Of a stretch of 50,537 nucleotides of DNA, positions 8,534 to 16,967 are shown one piece after another. How positions within the stretch are numbered: position 1 is the stretch's first letter; each line of letters opens with the position of its first letter. Made by a program: the position numbers and the translations under genes. The stretch is taken from NCBI GenBank assembly GCA_017557605.1, contig JAFYYJ010000059.1:1-50537 (forward strand), read 5' to 3'. The DNA comes from Salinivirgaceae bacterium. Lineage in GTDB: Bacteria > Bacteroidota > Bacteroidia > Bacteroidales > SZUA-534. Below the pieces are notes generated by a model that saw only the letters and a list, made by a program, of their open reading frames with translations, made no database searches and was not told the DNA's origin.

Positions 8534-9490
8534 TTATATGAGATTCTGTAATATGTGCGAAATATTATATTCCGAATCTAGTAACATTAGATTTTTATCG
8601 TTCTGAGATAAGGGCCCATTGTTGGTATGCATTAATGCTTTTTTTTGAGAAGATGGTATCACCATAGGGTGCGCACAATAATCACCTGTGGTCACTTTTA
8701 TGTTGGCCAATATTTCCATAGCCTTTAACCACAAGTCATCTGTATTTAAAGCCAATTTTTTTATTTTTTCAATGTTATATAGTTCGGGATACTTAAATGA
8801 CGCGGGGTACAGTACTCCACAAACACCTAAAGCCAAAAGAAAATGGGATGGATCATGATTAATTGCTAATTTATATTTAGAATAATTACCCAACCGTTCT
8901 CCATCTAATACGATTTTGGTTGTTTTATTTGCACATATCGCATTTGGATATTTTTTATGAAGATTTAATAACCGTTCAATAGTATTTTTATAATATAATC
9001 CATCGTCATCAATAGTAATAACCGTTCTATCTTGATACTTCTGGCGCGTATAAAAATACTTATTGTGTGGCCGCAGGTTATCTTCTGTAAAAAGAATTTC
9101 AACGCCTTTATCTAAAAAGAATTTCAATGATTTAGGCAACGATTCTAATCCTTGCGGAATCTCTTCTTTTGTTAGAACCACAATTATTTTTCCCGGCAAT
9201 ATGGTTTGTTGGTATATGCAATATAAAACCATCCATAAATTATTAATTCTCAATGGAAAAGTTGTCAAAGAAACTATTACTTTTTCTGGACTATCAATCA
9301 ATGGAATTATTTTAACTAGTCCTGTTATACGTTTTATTTGTAAATAAGCATATGCTGTGTGGCGAACAACATATTTTATGCCATTAAGTATTAACCTTGA
9401 AATAAGAGTGCGCTCTTCTTTGGGTTTCAATTCAGAACCCTTTACGGTTAAAAAATGTATGTTCAATAATACTTCTAAAAAACCTTTCAT
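8534..9490 (-). CDS. putative glycosyltransferase, IVSLTTFPxRI family
   Basis: A 318-aa protein. After about 65 residues of helical N-terminus it reads KVIVSLTTFPLRINNLWMVLYCI, a GT-A like start seen in a family of uncharacterised surface-glycan glycosyltransferases, and TVITIDDDGLYYKNTIERL with the DDD metal motif near residue 158. HNKYFYTRQKY is the conserved sugar-nucleotide side helix. Donor unknown. Codon use and base composition are strongly AT-biased, as in its neighbours. It begins 10 nt after the GT2 gene, in the same operon. Confidence 0.7.
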   Translation of the reverse strand: MKGFLEVLLNIHFLTVKGSELKPKEERTLISRLILNGIKYVVRHTAYAYLQIKRITGLVKIIPLIDSPEKVIVSLTTFPLRINNLWMVLYCIYQQTILPGKIIVVLTKEEIPQGLESLPKSLKFFLDKGVEILFTEDNLRPHNKYFYTRQKYQDRTVITIDDDGLYYKNTIERLLNLHKKYPNAICANKTTKIVLDGERLGNYSKYKLAINHDPSHFLLALGVCGVLYPASFKYPELYNIEKIKKLALNTDDLWLKAMEILANIKVTTGDYCAHPMVIPSSQKKALMHTNNGPLSQNDKNLMLLDSEYNISHILQNLI

Positions 9491-9500
9491 TAAACATGTT

Positions 9501-10334
9501 TTAAATAAAAAATAATTTTTCCATCACTTTTGAATTCAAAAAAGAAGCAAACCAAATATATATTTTACTCTTGTTTGTTAATGAATGATATAGTGCCCGC
9601 GATTCTTCGAACATTTCTTTCTTTTTTCTTGATTTATTTTTCTCGGCTTTTTTAACGCTTACACTTACTAAATGAATGATTTTTGATGTGGGAACGGAAA
9701 CAATAGTGTAACCTGCTTTTTTTATCCTATAACATAGTTCAGCATCTTCGAAATACATAAAAAATGCTGTATTAAAACCACCAATATTGTTAAAAATCTC
9801 TCTCTTGACCATTAAATCAGCACCAGATATGAATGACACATCCAAGACAGATTCCGTATTGTTAAATGACAAAGAGCCTTTATAAAACAGCTTTCCTGGT
9901 TTGTTATGCATCAATTTGTTCACATCTAAAATGATAGATGGTGGCAATAAAGAATATGAATATACAGGTTTTAAATCCTTATTATATAAATTGCCGCCAC
10001 ACGCCCCCACGGTTTCATTTTTATCCAAATAATCCGATAAAATTTTTGCAGCATTATTTATAAGCATTGTGTCTGAATTTAAAAAGAATAGATTGCGTCC
10101 TTGGGCATCTTTTGCACCAATATTGTTGGCCTTGCCAAATCCTAGATTTTCAGAATTATATATGTATTTAATTCGTTTTTCCTTCGAAAAATAGTCCTTG
10201 CTTCCATCTGTTGATGCATTATCAACCAATATGACTTCAAATTGCAAATCTCTAGTTTTTTCGAAAACACAATCTATACATTGTTTTGTCAATGCTAAAG
10301 TGTTGTAATTAATAATAATTATAGATAAATCCAT
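9501..10334 (-). CDS. glycosyltransferase family 2
   Basis: A 277-aa GT2 enzyme, compact and without membrane segments. Seen in order: LSIIIINYNTLALTKQCIDCV, VILVDNASTDGSKDYF, YIYNSENLGFGKANNIGA, LFFLNSDTMLINNAA (the N-S-D form of the DxD motif), DVSFISGADLMVKREIFNNIGGF, and AFFMYFEDAELCYRIKKAGY, where FEDAELC carries the catalytic base. This order is that of rhamnosyltransferase-like GT2 proteins. It is 11 nt from the Wzy-like gene upstream and 10 nt from the next gene. Confidence 0.9.
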   Translation of the reverse strand: MDLSIIIINYNTLALTKQCIDCVFEKTRDLQFEVILVDNASTDGSKDYFSKEKRIKYIYNSENLGFGKANNIGAKDAQGRNLFFLNSDTMLINNAAKILSDYLDKNETVGACGGNLYNKDLKPVYSYSLLPPSIILDVNKLMHNKPGKLFYKGSLSFNNTESVLDVSFISGADLMVKREIFNNIGGFNTAFFMYFEDAELCYRIKKAGYTIVSVPTSKIIHLVSVSVKKAEKNKSRKKKEMFEESRALYHSLTNKSKIYIWFASFLNSKVMEKLFFI

Positions 10335-10345
10335 TTGCCAAATAT

Positions 10346-11704
10346 TTAGTTTAAAACACTATTAGATATAGGTTCTTTGTAGTATAAAGAATATATATAA
10401 CCGACAAGCCCATAATATAATACTGACAACTGAGCGTATGAATTTATATTAAATGAAAATCCTGTCAGCACCCATGGCAGAAACATTATAACAACATACC
10501 GAAATAAATCGTGATTTGTACCTTTAGTTATAAATGCCTTGATAAAATAGAAGAGATAGAATAATATCGGAATTATTGCAAAAACCCCGTATTTCAACAA
10601 TTCGGTTAGATAAAAGTTATCTAATGTGCCGAAACCTTTTATCAAACCAAAGGTCCCATATAATTGCCCAATATGATAAATATCATAGTCGCCATAGCCG
10701 TAAATATTATCCGATAATGCAGCGAATACCGTAGGATATGCCGCAAATCTGTGTTCACTTCCTTGTTCAAATCGTTCGCCAAATGCATTTAACACAGAAT
10801 CCAATATTTGTGTGTTTAACACTAACACAATAAGGGCTAATAGTATAATAAACGGGATTATGTTTTTTTTGATTTTTCCAAAACCAAATGCTAAAAATAC
10901 AATCCATTCTATTATTATCACTATTATCGTGGTTCGTTCTAGTGCAATTATGGCAGTATAGAATACTAACAATAGTAGCCATATTTTTATTTTCCCGTAT
11001 GCTAGTAATTTGATCAACAAAAGAGCATGATATGCTAGTATTATTGCCGAAAAGATTAACGCATTACCGCACAATCCAGCAGCATGAGAAATTTCGTCAT
11101 TCCTAGTTGTAGATAAATACCATACTCGATATGGTGTTATATCATAATGGAATTGTAATATGGCATATAAAGCCATAAATATGAATATTGCAGAAGTTAT
11201 TGTGTATAGCGATTCTAATGACAAATCTTCATTATAGCACCATAGAAAAAACAAGTGAACATATAATAATAAATTCATTACTTTTATCAAACTACTTGAG
11301 ACACTTCCATATAGAGAAAATATAAAAATGCACAAAATAGATATAATCCAAATGCCGGCAAATAGACGTTTACTTTGTCTACACAATACAATATAACCAA
11401 CATTTATAATGACAGATAATCGGATAGAAGCAAAAATCCATCTTACCTTTCCAGCTAAAACGGGTTCTAATCCTAGTTCTCGCAACCCCACAAACATTGG
11501 CATACATAATGCCATTGCTATTACAACCAAAGGCGCTCCCGGCTTTCTTAGCATGGTCATAATTGTTGAGTATGCCACAACTAATAAAGCAAATGGTCTA
11601 ACATTGGTGTAAATGCCATACGGAATAAAAATGAATACAGCAATTATCCCCCAAATAGCCCATCTTAAATCTTCGTTATTTGATATGTCAGGTTGCTCTA
11701 TCAT
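10346..11704 (-). CDS. Wzy-like O-antigen/capsule polymerase
   Basis: A 452-aa very hydrophobic protein with about twelve predicted membrane segments and a large extracytoplasmic loop near residues 300-350 (FGERFEQGSEHRFAAYPTVFAAL, then YGYGDYDIYHIGQLYG). Poor sequence conservation but the topology, the loop before the last membrane segments and the location in a locus that has a Wzx flippase and no other candidate polymerase support Wzy. It would join lipid-linked repeat units on the periplasmic side. No Wzz-like chain-length regulator or Wza exporter is found in the window. An O-antigen ligase cannot be excluded by sequence alone. Confidence 0.75.
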   Translation of the reverse strand: MIEQPDISNNEDLRWAIWGIIAVFIFIPYGIYTNVRPFALLVVAYSTIMTMLRKPGAPLVVIAMALCMPMFVGLRELGLEPVLAGKVRWIFASIRLSVIINVGYIVLCRQSKRLFAGIWIISILCIFIFSLYGSVSSSLIKVMNLLLYVHLFFLWCYNEDLSLESLYTITSAIFIFMALYAILQFHYDITPYRVWYLSTTRNDEISHAAGLCGNALIFSAIILAYHALLLIKLLAYGKIKIWLLLLVFYTAIIALERTTIIVIIIEWIVFLAFGFGKIKKNIIPFIILLALIVLVLNTQILDSVLNAFGERFEQGSEHRFAAYPTVFAALSDNIYGYGDYDIYHIGQLYGTFGLIKGFGTLDNFYLTELLKYGVFAIIPILFYLFYFIKAFITKGTNHDLFRYVVIMFLPWVLTGFSFNINSYAQLSVLYYGLVGYIYSLYYKEPISNSVLN

Positions 11705-11753
11705 TGATTATGAATAGTCTAATTGTGGTTATTAATTGATATATGTTGAATCC

Positions 11754-12761
11754 TCATCTCCTTATCATTCGTTTGATCAAGGCCTTGGTTATCATTTTAA
11801 CCGCCTTGCCAACAAAAGACAAATATGAAATTCTTCCATCGCTGAACTGTACTGCTACGCGGTTGTTATAGTCGCAATATTTTTTCCCTGTTCCCTTATA
11901 ATCGAAGACAATATCTTTGTCTATCGTCTGATTATTATGACGAACTGCTGATTGTTCTCGTCTCTTAAGTATTTTATCACCATTTTTTTTATCAAAACTG
12001 AGCCCCAACAAATCCCATCCTTCATTGCGCACTTTTGACAAGGAAGGAACTACAACATACATGTCGTTGACAATGTTATATACCGTCAATACATTGTCCG
12101 TTATCCATAAATATTTCTTTTCTGGTTTCAATACCAATCCCAAATATGCCAGTAGTCTGTTATAGCCATGCCGTCGCACTTTTACATAGTTCTTAAGACT
12201 AAAAGTTTTCTTCAAACAACCATTTTTAATATCCTCAATAATTTTGTCTTGTCTGGCGGTCCAAACGCCATACCCCCAAGCCGAAAAATCTGTGTTGTGG
12301 AAAAAGAAGTTATCATCACCTGTTTTAAATGGATATGGGTGACAATATCCTATAATTGCACTAACTGAAGCATAATTCTCAAACTTATCCAACCCTTTGT
12401 TTATAAATTCCAAAAAGTTGGGGCTGAAAACATTATCGTCTTCTGTGAAAATGTAACAGTCGTAGTGTTCTTGTATGTTATTCTCCAACAACAATTCCCA
12501 ATTGCCATCGGGTTTGCCAACTCCACAATTATGCTCTCGCCGTATCACATTTAGTTTTTTGAAACCATTATCCGATTCTTTTGCGAACAAATAGGAATCA
12601 ATTTGCTTCCAGCCTTCCACATATTTTCCCGTAGGCGGATAATCCAATGCAACAAACACTTCGGTTTCGCTGGCGCCAGTACATTGTTCAAGTGATTCCA
12701 AACATTTGCGAAAATGGTCGTATCGATTAAGTGTAACTATACAAACTGGTGCGTGTTCCAT
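11754..12761 (-). CDS. GT-A fold glycosyltransferase
   Basis: A 335-aa protein starting APVCIVTLNRYDHFRKCLESLEQC, then EVFVALDYPP and NCGVGKPDGNW, and CYIFTEDDNVFSPNFLEFINKG, where TEDDN is the metal-binding motif. FSAWGYGVWTARQDK corresponds to the W-G-W-A-S-W segment of the gene at 7549. These features place it in the same broad GNT-I-like group of prokaryotic glycosyltransferases. The C-terminal 80 residues carry many basic residues and end with KMITKALIKRMIRR, possibly for membrane contact. Flanked by the Wzy-like gene (49 nt) and the acetyltransferase gene (35 nt). Confidence 0.78.
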   Translation of the reverse strand: MEHAPVCIVTLNRYDHFRKCLESLEQCTGASETEVFVALDYPPTGKYVEGWKQIDSYLFAKESDNGFKKLNVIRREHNCGVGKPDGNWELLLENNIQEHYDCYIFTEDDNVFSPNFLEFINKGLDKFENYASVSAIIGYCHPYPFKTGDDNFFFHNTDFSAWGYGVWTARQDKIIEDIKNGCLKKTFSLKNYVKVRRHGYNRLLAYLGLVLKPEKKYLWITDNVLTVYNIVNDMYVVVPSLSKVRNEGWDLLGLSFDKKNGDKILKRREQSAVRHNNQTIDKDIVFDYKGTGKKYCDYNNRVAVQFSDGRISYLSFVGKAVKMITKALIKRMIRR

Positions 12762-12796
12762 TAATTGTCAGTTAAAAAAATTACGTAATAATGCCA

Positions 12797-13345
12797 TCAT
12801 TGCGGATTAGACAAGTTGCAACAAGTCTTTTTTCTATCCTTATGCTTTTGAGCGGGAATACCAAAACAAATACTCCATTCGGGCAAACTTTTGTTTACCA
12901 ACGACATTGCACCAACGGCTGCACCTTCGCCTATTTCAACGTTTGGCAGAATGGTAGTGCATGAACCAATCTGGGAATATTTTCCCAATGTTATAGTCCC
13001 CTTAATAAGGTGGCGGTATTTATCGTCAACGCAAGCACCAACCAAATATTCTCCAGAGAAGTCATCAGTGGCACTCAGCAATGTGCAGCGTGGGGACAAC
13101 CCGGAATTATCTTCCATTACAATTCCTCCACCACCATACAGAGCACAATACGCGGCTATATGAATGTTGTTTTTAATGGTTATTTGCCCCGATAGAATGC
13201 AAAAATCATCGATGCGCACATTGTTGCCTATAGATATTTTCTCAGGCGAATAAAAAGAAGCCTTTTTGCTTATCAGCACTTTCTGCCCAACAGACTTGAA
13301 TCCTATTTTAAGTAACTCTTCTTCCGTGTAAAAACTTGTCTCCAT
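12797..13345 (-). CDS. hexapeptide-repeat acetyltransferase, probable amino-sugar N-acetyltransferase
   Basis: A 182-aa left-handed beta-helix acyltransferase. Hexapeptide repeats run from about residue 20 (VLISKKASFYSPEKISIGNNVRIDDFCIL) to 160 (ITLGKYSQIGSCTTILPNVEIGEGAAVGAMSLVNKSLPEW), ending CFGIPAQKHKDRKK. It lies 5 nt downstream of a DegT-type aminotransferase, so the pair probably makes an N-acetylated amino-dideoxysugar, as VioA/VioB or FdtB/FdtC do with dTDP sugars. No dTDP-glucose pathway genes are in the window, so the precursor would come from elsewhere. An O-acetyl role is the alternative. Confidence 0.8.
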   Translation of the reverse strand: METSFYTEEELLKIGFKSVGQKVLISKKASFYSPEKISIGNNVRIDDFCILSGQITIKNNIHIAAYCALYGGGGIVMEDNSGLSPRCTLLSATDDFSGEYLVGACVDDKYRHLIKGTITLGKYSQIGSCTTILPNVEIGEGAAVGAMSLVNKSLPEWSICFGIPAQKHKDRKKTCCNLSNPQ

Positions 13346-13350
13346 GATTA

Positions 13351-14454
13351 CTATACAATCAGCGATATTATTCTTTCAACATCCGTATCTAATAATCCTG
13401 CATAAATTGGCAGACAAATCACCTGTTGGGCAAGCTTTGTTGCTATCGGAAGATTCATCGGATTAGCAGATTCTAATCCGCGATACATTGGAAAATCAGA
13501 AATTAGCGGATAGAAATATCTGCGGCCTAAAATATTGTTTTCCTTCAACTTTTCATACAATGCATCGCGGCTCATTCCGTATTCTTCTGTAACGAATATC
13601 GGGAAATATGAGTAGTTATGCCGAACGCCTTCCTCATTAGAAAGTAGCCTTATCCCTGTAATACCACTTAAAGCTTTACGATATAATTCGGCAATGTGTT
13701 TGCGTTGGGCAATGGCTGAGTCAACCTGCTTAAGATTAAGCAAGCCGTATGCCGCACGAATTTCGTCCATTTTGCTGTTAATGCCAGGCGCCACAACAGT
13801 AACTTCATTTGCAAAACCAAAATTCTTTAGGTAGTCGATACGCTTTTTTGTGGCCTCGTCGCGGCAAATCAGAGCACCACCCTCAACGGTGGTGTAAACT
13901 TTCGTGGCATGGAAACTGAGTGTACTCATATCACCGTTCTCGAGTACCGATTTTCCGTTTGCGGTAACGCCAAAAGCGTGAGCCGCATCATAAATCACTT
14001 TCAGCCCGTAAATGTCAGCTATCTCTTGAATCCGCGCCATATTACATGGGGTTCCATAAACATGTACGGGCATTATAGCCGTAGTGTGCGGTGTTATGGC
14101 TGCTTCAATCTTTTCGGGGTCGATGTTGCCTGTTCCCTCCTCAACATCAACAAAAACAGGCTTCAGTCCGTTCCACCAAATGGAATGGGTTGTGGCCACA
14201 AAACTGTAAGGTGTTGTTATAACCTCACCAGTGATACGCAAAGCCTGCAAGGCTGTAATTAGCGGCAAAGTTCCGTTTGTGAATAGTGAGATGTACTTAA
14301 CGCCTAAATAATCGGCCAAAGCCTTCTCTAATTCCTGATGGTAATGACCATTGTTAGTGAGCCATTTGCGCTGCCATATATCTTCAAGATATTTATCAAA
14401 TTCCTTTAAATCAGGAAGCAACGGCGATGTGACGGTGATTATTTTATTATCCAT
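13351..14454 (-). CDS. DegT/DnrJ/EryC1/StrS family sugar aminotransferase
   Basis: A 367-aa PLP-dependent aminotransferase that converts a keto-sugar nucleotide to an amino sugar, usually with glutamate as donor. Seen: SPLLPDLKEFDKYLEDIWQRKWLTNNG, LFTNGTLPLITALQAL (phosphate-binding), TPYSFVATTHSIWWNG, KVIYDAAHAFG (Asp156, PLP pyridine nitrogen) and LSFHATKVYTTVEGG with the Schiff-base Lys185. The Y-T-T-V-E-G-G sequence resembles VioA/FdtB-type dTDP-4-keto-6-deoxysugar aminotransferases. It overlaps the acyltransferase gene upstream by 8 nt and is 5 nt from the acetyltransferase. Confidence 0.9.
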   Translation of the reverse strand: MDNKIITVTSPLLPDLKEFDKYLEDIWQRKWLTNNGHYHQELEKALADYLGVKYISLFTNGTLPLITALQALRITGEVITTPYSFVATTHSIWWNGLKPVFVDVEEGTGNIDPEKIEAAITPHTTAIMPVHVYGTPCNMARIQEIADIYGLKVIYDAAHAFGVTANGKSVLENGDMSTLSFHATKVYTTVEGGALICRDEATKKRIDYLKNFGFANEVTVVAPGINSKMDEIRAAYGLLNLKQVDSAIAQRKHIAELYRKALSGITGIRLLSNEEGVRHNYSYFPIFVTEEYGMSRDALYEKLKENNILGRRYFYPLISDFPMYRGLESANPMNLPIATKLAQQVICLPIYAGLLDTDVERIISLIV

Positions 14455-15514
14455 TATTTCCTATTTTTTTGTCAATCAGTTTAAAGACGGGGTTTTCTAA
14501 TACTTTAATTCTGCAATAGTCAATTATTGTGCAAACAACATACACTCCAACAACACTCAATATTGCGTGCAAATATATGTTGCCATTAAAATGGCTGGCA
14601 TTGTTTAGTGTTTCTCGCCAAAGCCATTGCCGCATAGCCTCACAATTGGCGTGTATCAGCAATACACCAAACGTTGAAGCGGCAATTGTGTTGATAATTT
14701 TGCAGTAACCAATATTTAAATTCTTGAAGAACAAGAATGCACCAACGGCAGTTGCCAGAGCAAATGGCCTATTTGAATCGGACACAAAAAAGTAATACAA
14801 TGGTTTATTGTACTTAATAGACAGCCATCCGCCAATAATTACACTTGCCATTGACAAGACTAAGCAACCCAATAATCCTAAACCTACTATTCTCTTGTTA
14901 AGCGACCACTGTGGTGGATACAGTCTTAAATAGGCAGCTATTAAATAAATCACCATAAACCAAATGAGATAACTATAATTGACTGGAATCAACATCAATG
15001 GGAAAACACTGAATATCAACAATAATAAACCCGCCAAAAGTAGATGCTGCTTTTGATTCATTCCTTTAATGAGAATGTTAAGGAATGGTATGAAACAGAA
15101 AAATGCTAAATAGCATGAGACAAAATCATATTTGATTGAAGATATGGGTAAAAGTCCTATAATTAATGACTTCAAAGAAATATCAATATATCCTGTGGCT
15201 ACAAAAATGCAATAGAAAACCACATTGTAAAACTCCACTTCCAACAGCAGTTTCAAAGCTTTGCGTATTGTTATTGCCGATGTGCACATAAAATAACCAG
15301 TAATCATGACAAAGCAATTGATACCTGTTTTGCCAGCCCATCCGAATAGCAATAGAAAAATCGATTTTGCTGAAGGATAGTTTTCCATAATCGGCAACAA
15401 CAAATTAGAGTTAACAACATAATGATGTGCCACTATAAGTAGCATAGTCACAATGCGAAACAACTCCAAATTGGAATCACGTTCCTTCGTTAACTTGTTT
15501 GTTTCTATGCCCAT
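14447..15514 (-). CDS. acyltransferase-3 family membrane protein
   Basis: A 355-aa integral membrane protein with about ten membrane segments. It begins with SNLELFRIVTMLLIVAHHYVVNSNLL; the H-H pair in the first membrane segment is the family's conserved His site. WAGKTGINCFVMITGYFMC is the second conserved block. Family members (OafA, NeuD-unrelated) transfer acetyl or other acyl groups to sugars in the periplasm. In this operon it would O-acylate the repeat unit. It overlaps the aminotransferase gene (8 nt) and the flippase gene (38 nt), so the three are translationally coupled. Confidence 0.88.
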   Translation of the reverse strand: MGIETNKLTKERDSNLELFRIVTMLLIVAHHYVVNSNLLLPIMENYPSAKSIFLLLFGWAGKTGINCFVMITGYFMCTSAITIRKALKLLLEVEFYNVVFYCIFVATGYIDISLKSLIIGLLPISSIKYDFVSCYLAFFCFIPFLNILIKGMNQKQHLLLAGLLLLIFSVFPLMLIPVNYSYLIWFMVIYLIAAYLRLYPPQWSLNKRIVGLGLLGCLVLSMASVIIGGWLSIKYNKPLYYFFVSDSNRPFALATAVGAFLFFKNLNIGYCKIINTIAASTFGVLLIHANCEAMRQWLWRETLNNASHFNGNIYLHAILSVVGVYVVCTIIDYCRIKVLENPVFKLIDKKIGNNG

Positions 15515-16967
15515 CTTTGAACTCCTTAATCAAACTGATTAAATATTCAAAACATTCCAAATGTAGTATTTTAGATACAGAAAAATAAAGCCCCACGCCA
15601 ATTAACGGATACAATATGAGTTGCAGCCACGGATTAAGACTCAGATTTGTTAGATAGTAAATTATACCGCCTATGGTTATCGACAATATGTAAGACGGAA
15701 CAACATCACGCATCTGTTCAAAATAACCATAATTCAAAAGTCGTTTGTTGGGATGTGCATTGATAAATGCTCCTATCAAAGCCGTTGCTGCGCCTGTAGT
15801 TGCGATGCCGATTGGTGTTCTAAACAAATAAATGAACAAGCACAGTACCGATATGCCAACACTCTTCTTGATTAACTCCAGTTTCAAGAATACATCACTC
15901 CGCCCGACAGCATTTATTGCAGACAAGTTTGAAGTGTGTATAGGCCAAAAAGAATATGTGATGCAACAGATTTGTATAAACGGCACACACGGTAACCATT
16001 TTTCACCCAATAAAACAAGTACCAGGGGCTTTGCCAATGCCGCCAAGCAAGCCATCAGCGGTACTATTACATACGAACTTGTTACGATTGCTCTGCGCGT
16101 CATTTGTTTAAGCCTAACGCGGTCGTCCTGATAAGACGACATGGTTGGCAGCAGCACCGATTGAATTGATGTGTTTACGTTAGATACAATTATTGACGGG
16201 AATTGATGACCTCTTGAATAAAAGCCCAATGCGGCGGGGGCAAACATTTTTCCTATTACAAAACTGTGTAACTCATTGTATCCCGTATTTAGTAATGCCG
16301 AAGCCAACAATTTCCATCCGAATGAAAAAAGTTTTTTAACTCTTGAAATAGAAAAAATCAACTGCGGTCGCCATTTCACAGAGAACCACATAAATAGGCA
16401 TAACAAAAAGGCAGTTGCAAGTCTTTGTATCACAAGCGCCCAAACGCCCATTCCCCGATATGCGAAAAAAATGCCTATTGCACCTGCAGGTATGGCAACA
16501 CTGATGCTTCTGTAAAACAGTTTCTTAAAAAGCAAGTTTCGAGTTATGTATGCCTCCTGAATAGAATTAACCGCGCCAATTATCAATGTAAATGACAACA
16601 CTCTGACTATCGACACCAATTCGGGGCGGTTATAAAAGTTGGCGACAAATGGTGCTGAAAAGAAAATCGCAACATATAGTAAAACCGAAACGCCAATGCT
16701 CACATAAAACACCGATGAAAAGTCAAGATTGTCAGCATCTTTTTTCTGCACAAGCGCAGTGTTAAACCCGCTTTGTACAAAAACATCGGCAATATTCAAA
16801 AAAACAAGCACTAACGCGATAACACCAAAATCGGCTGGTGCAAGTAACCGTGCCAAAATAATGGAAACAATAAATTGAACGCCTTGTGTTCCGCCGCGTT
16901 CGAGAAATTTCCAAATCAAAGATGATATTACGTTACTTTTGGTTACTTCTCTTGATTCCATAATCAT
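15477..16967 (-). CDS. Wzx-type lipopolysaccharide/polysaccharide flippase
   Basis: A 496-aa protein of the MATE-like polysaccharide export family with about fourteen membrane segments. It opens with SSLIWKFLERGGTQGVQFIVSIILARLLAPADFGVIAL, the signature of the PST subgroup, and contains FVQSGFNTALVQKK. It would move the lipid-linked repeat unit across the inner membrane. The ATG at 16967 overlaps the TGA of the upstream gene in an ATGA arrangement; an ATG two codons later is the only nearby alternative. The C-terminus overlaps the acyltransferase gene by 38 nt. Confidence 0.93.
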   Translation of the reverse strand: MIMESREVTKSNVISSLIWKFLERGGTQGVQFIVSIILARLLAPADFGVIALVLVFLNIADVFVQSGFNTALVQKKDADNLDFSSVFYVSIGVSVLLYVAIFFSAPFVANFYNRPELVSIVRVLSFTLIIGAVNSIQEAYITRNLLFKKLFYRSISVAIPAGAIGIFFAYRGMGVWALVIQRLATAFLLCLFMWFSVKWRPQLIFSISRVKKLFSFGWKLLASALLNTGYNELHSFVIGKMFAPAALGFYSRGHQFPSIIVSNVNTSIQSVLLPTMSSYQDDRVRLKQMTRRAIVTSSYVIVPLMACLAALAKPLVLVLLGEKWLPCVPFIQICCITYSFWPIHTSNLSAINAVGRSDVFLKLELIKKSVGISVLCLFIYLFRTPIGIATTGAATALIGAFINAHPNKRLLNYGYFEQMRDVVPSYILSITIGGIIYYLTNLSLNPWLQLILYPLIGVGLYFSVSKILHLECFEYLISLIKEFKDGHRNKQVNEGT

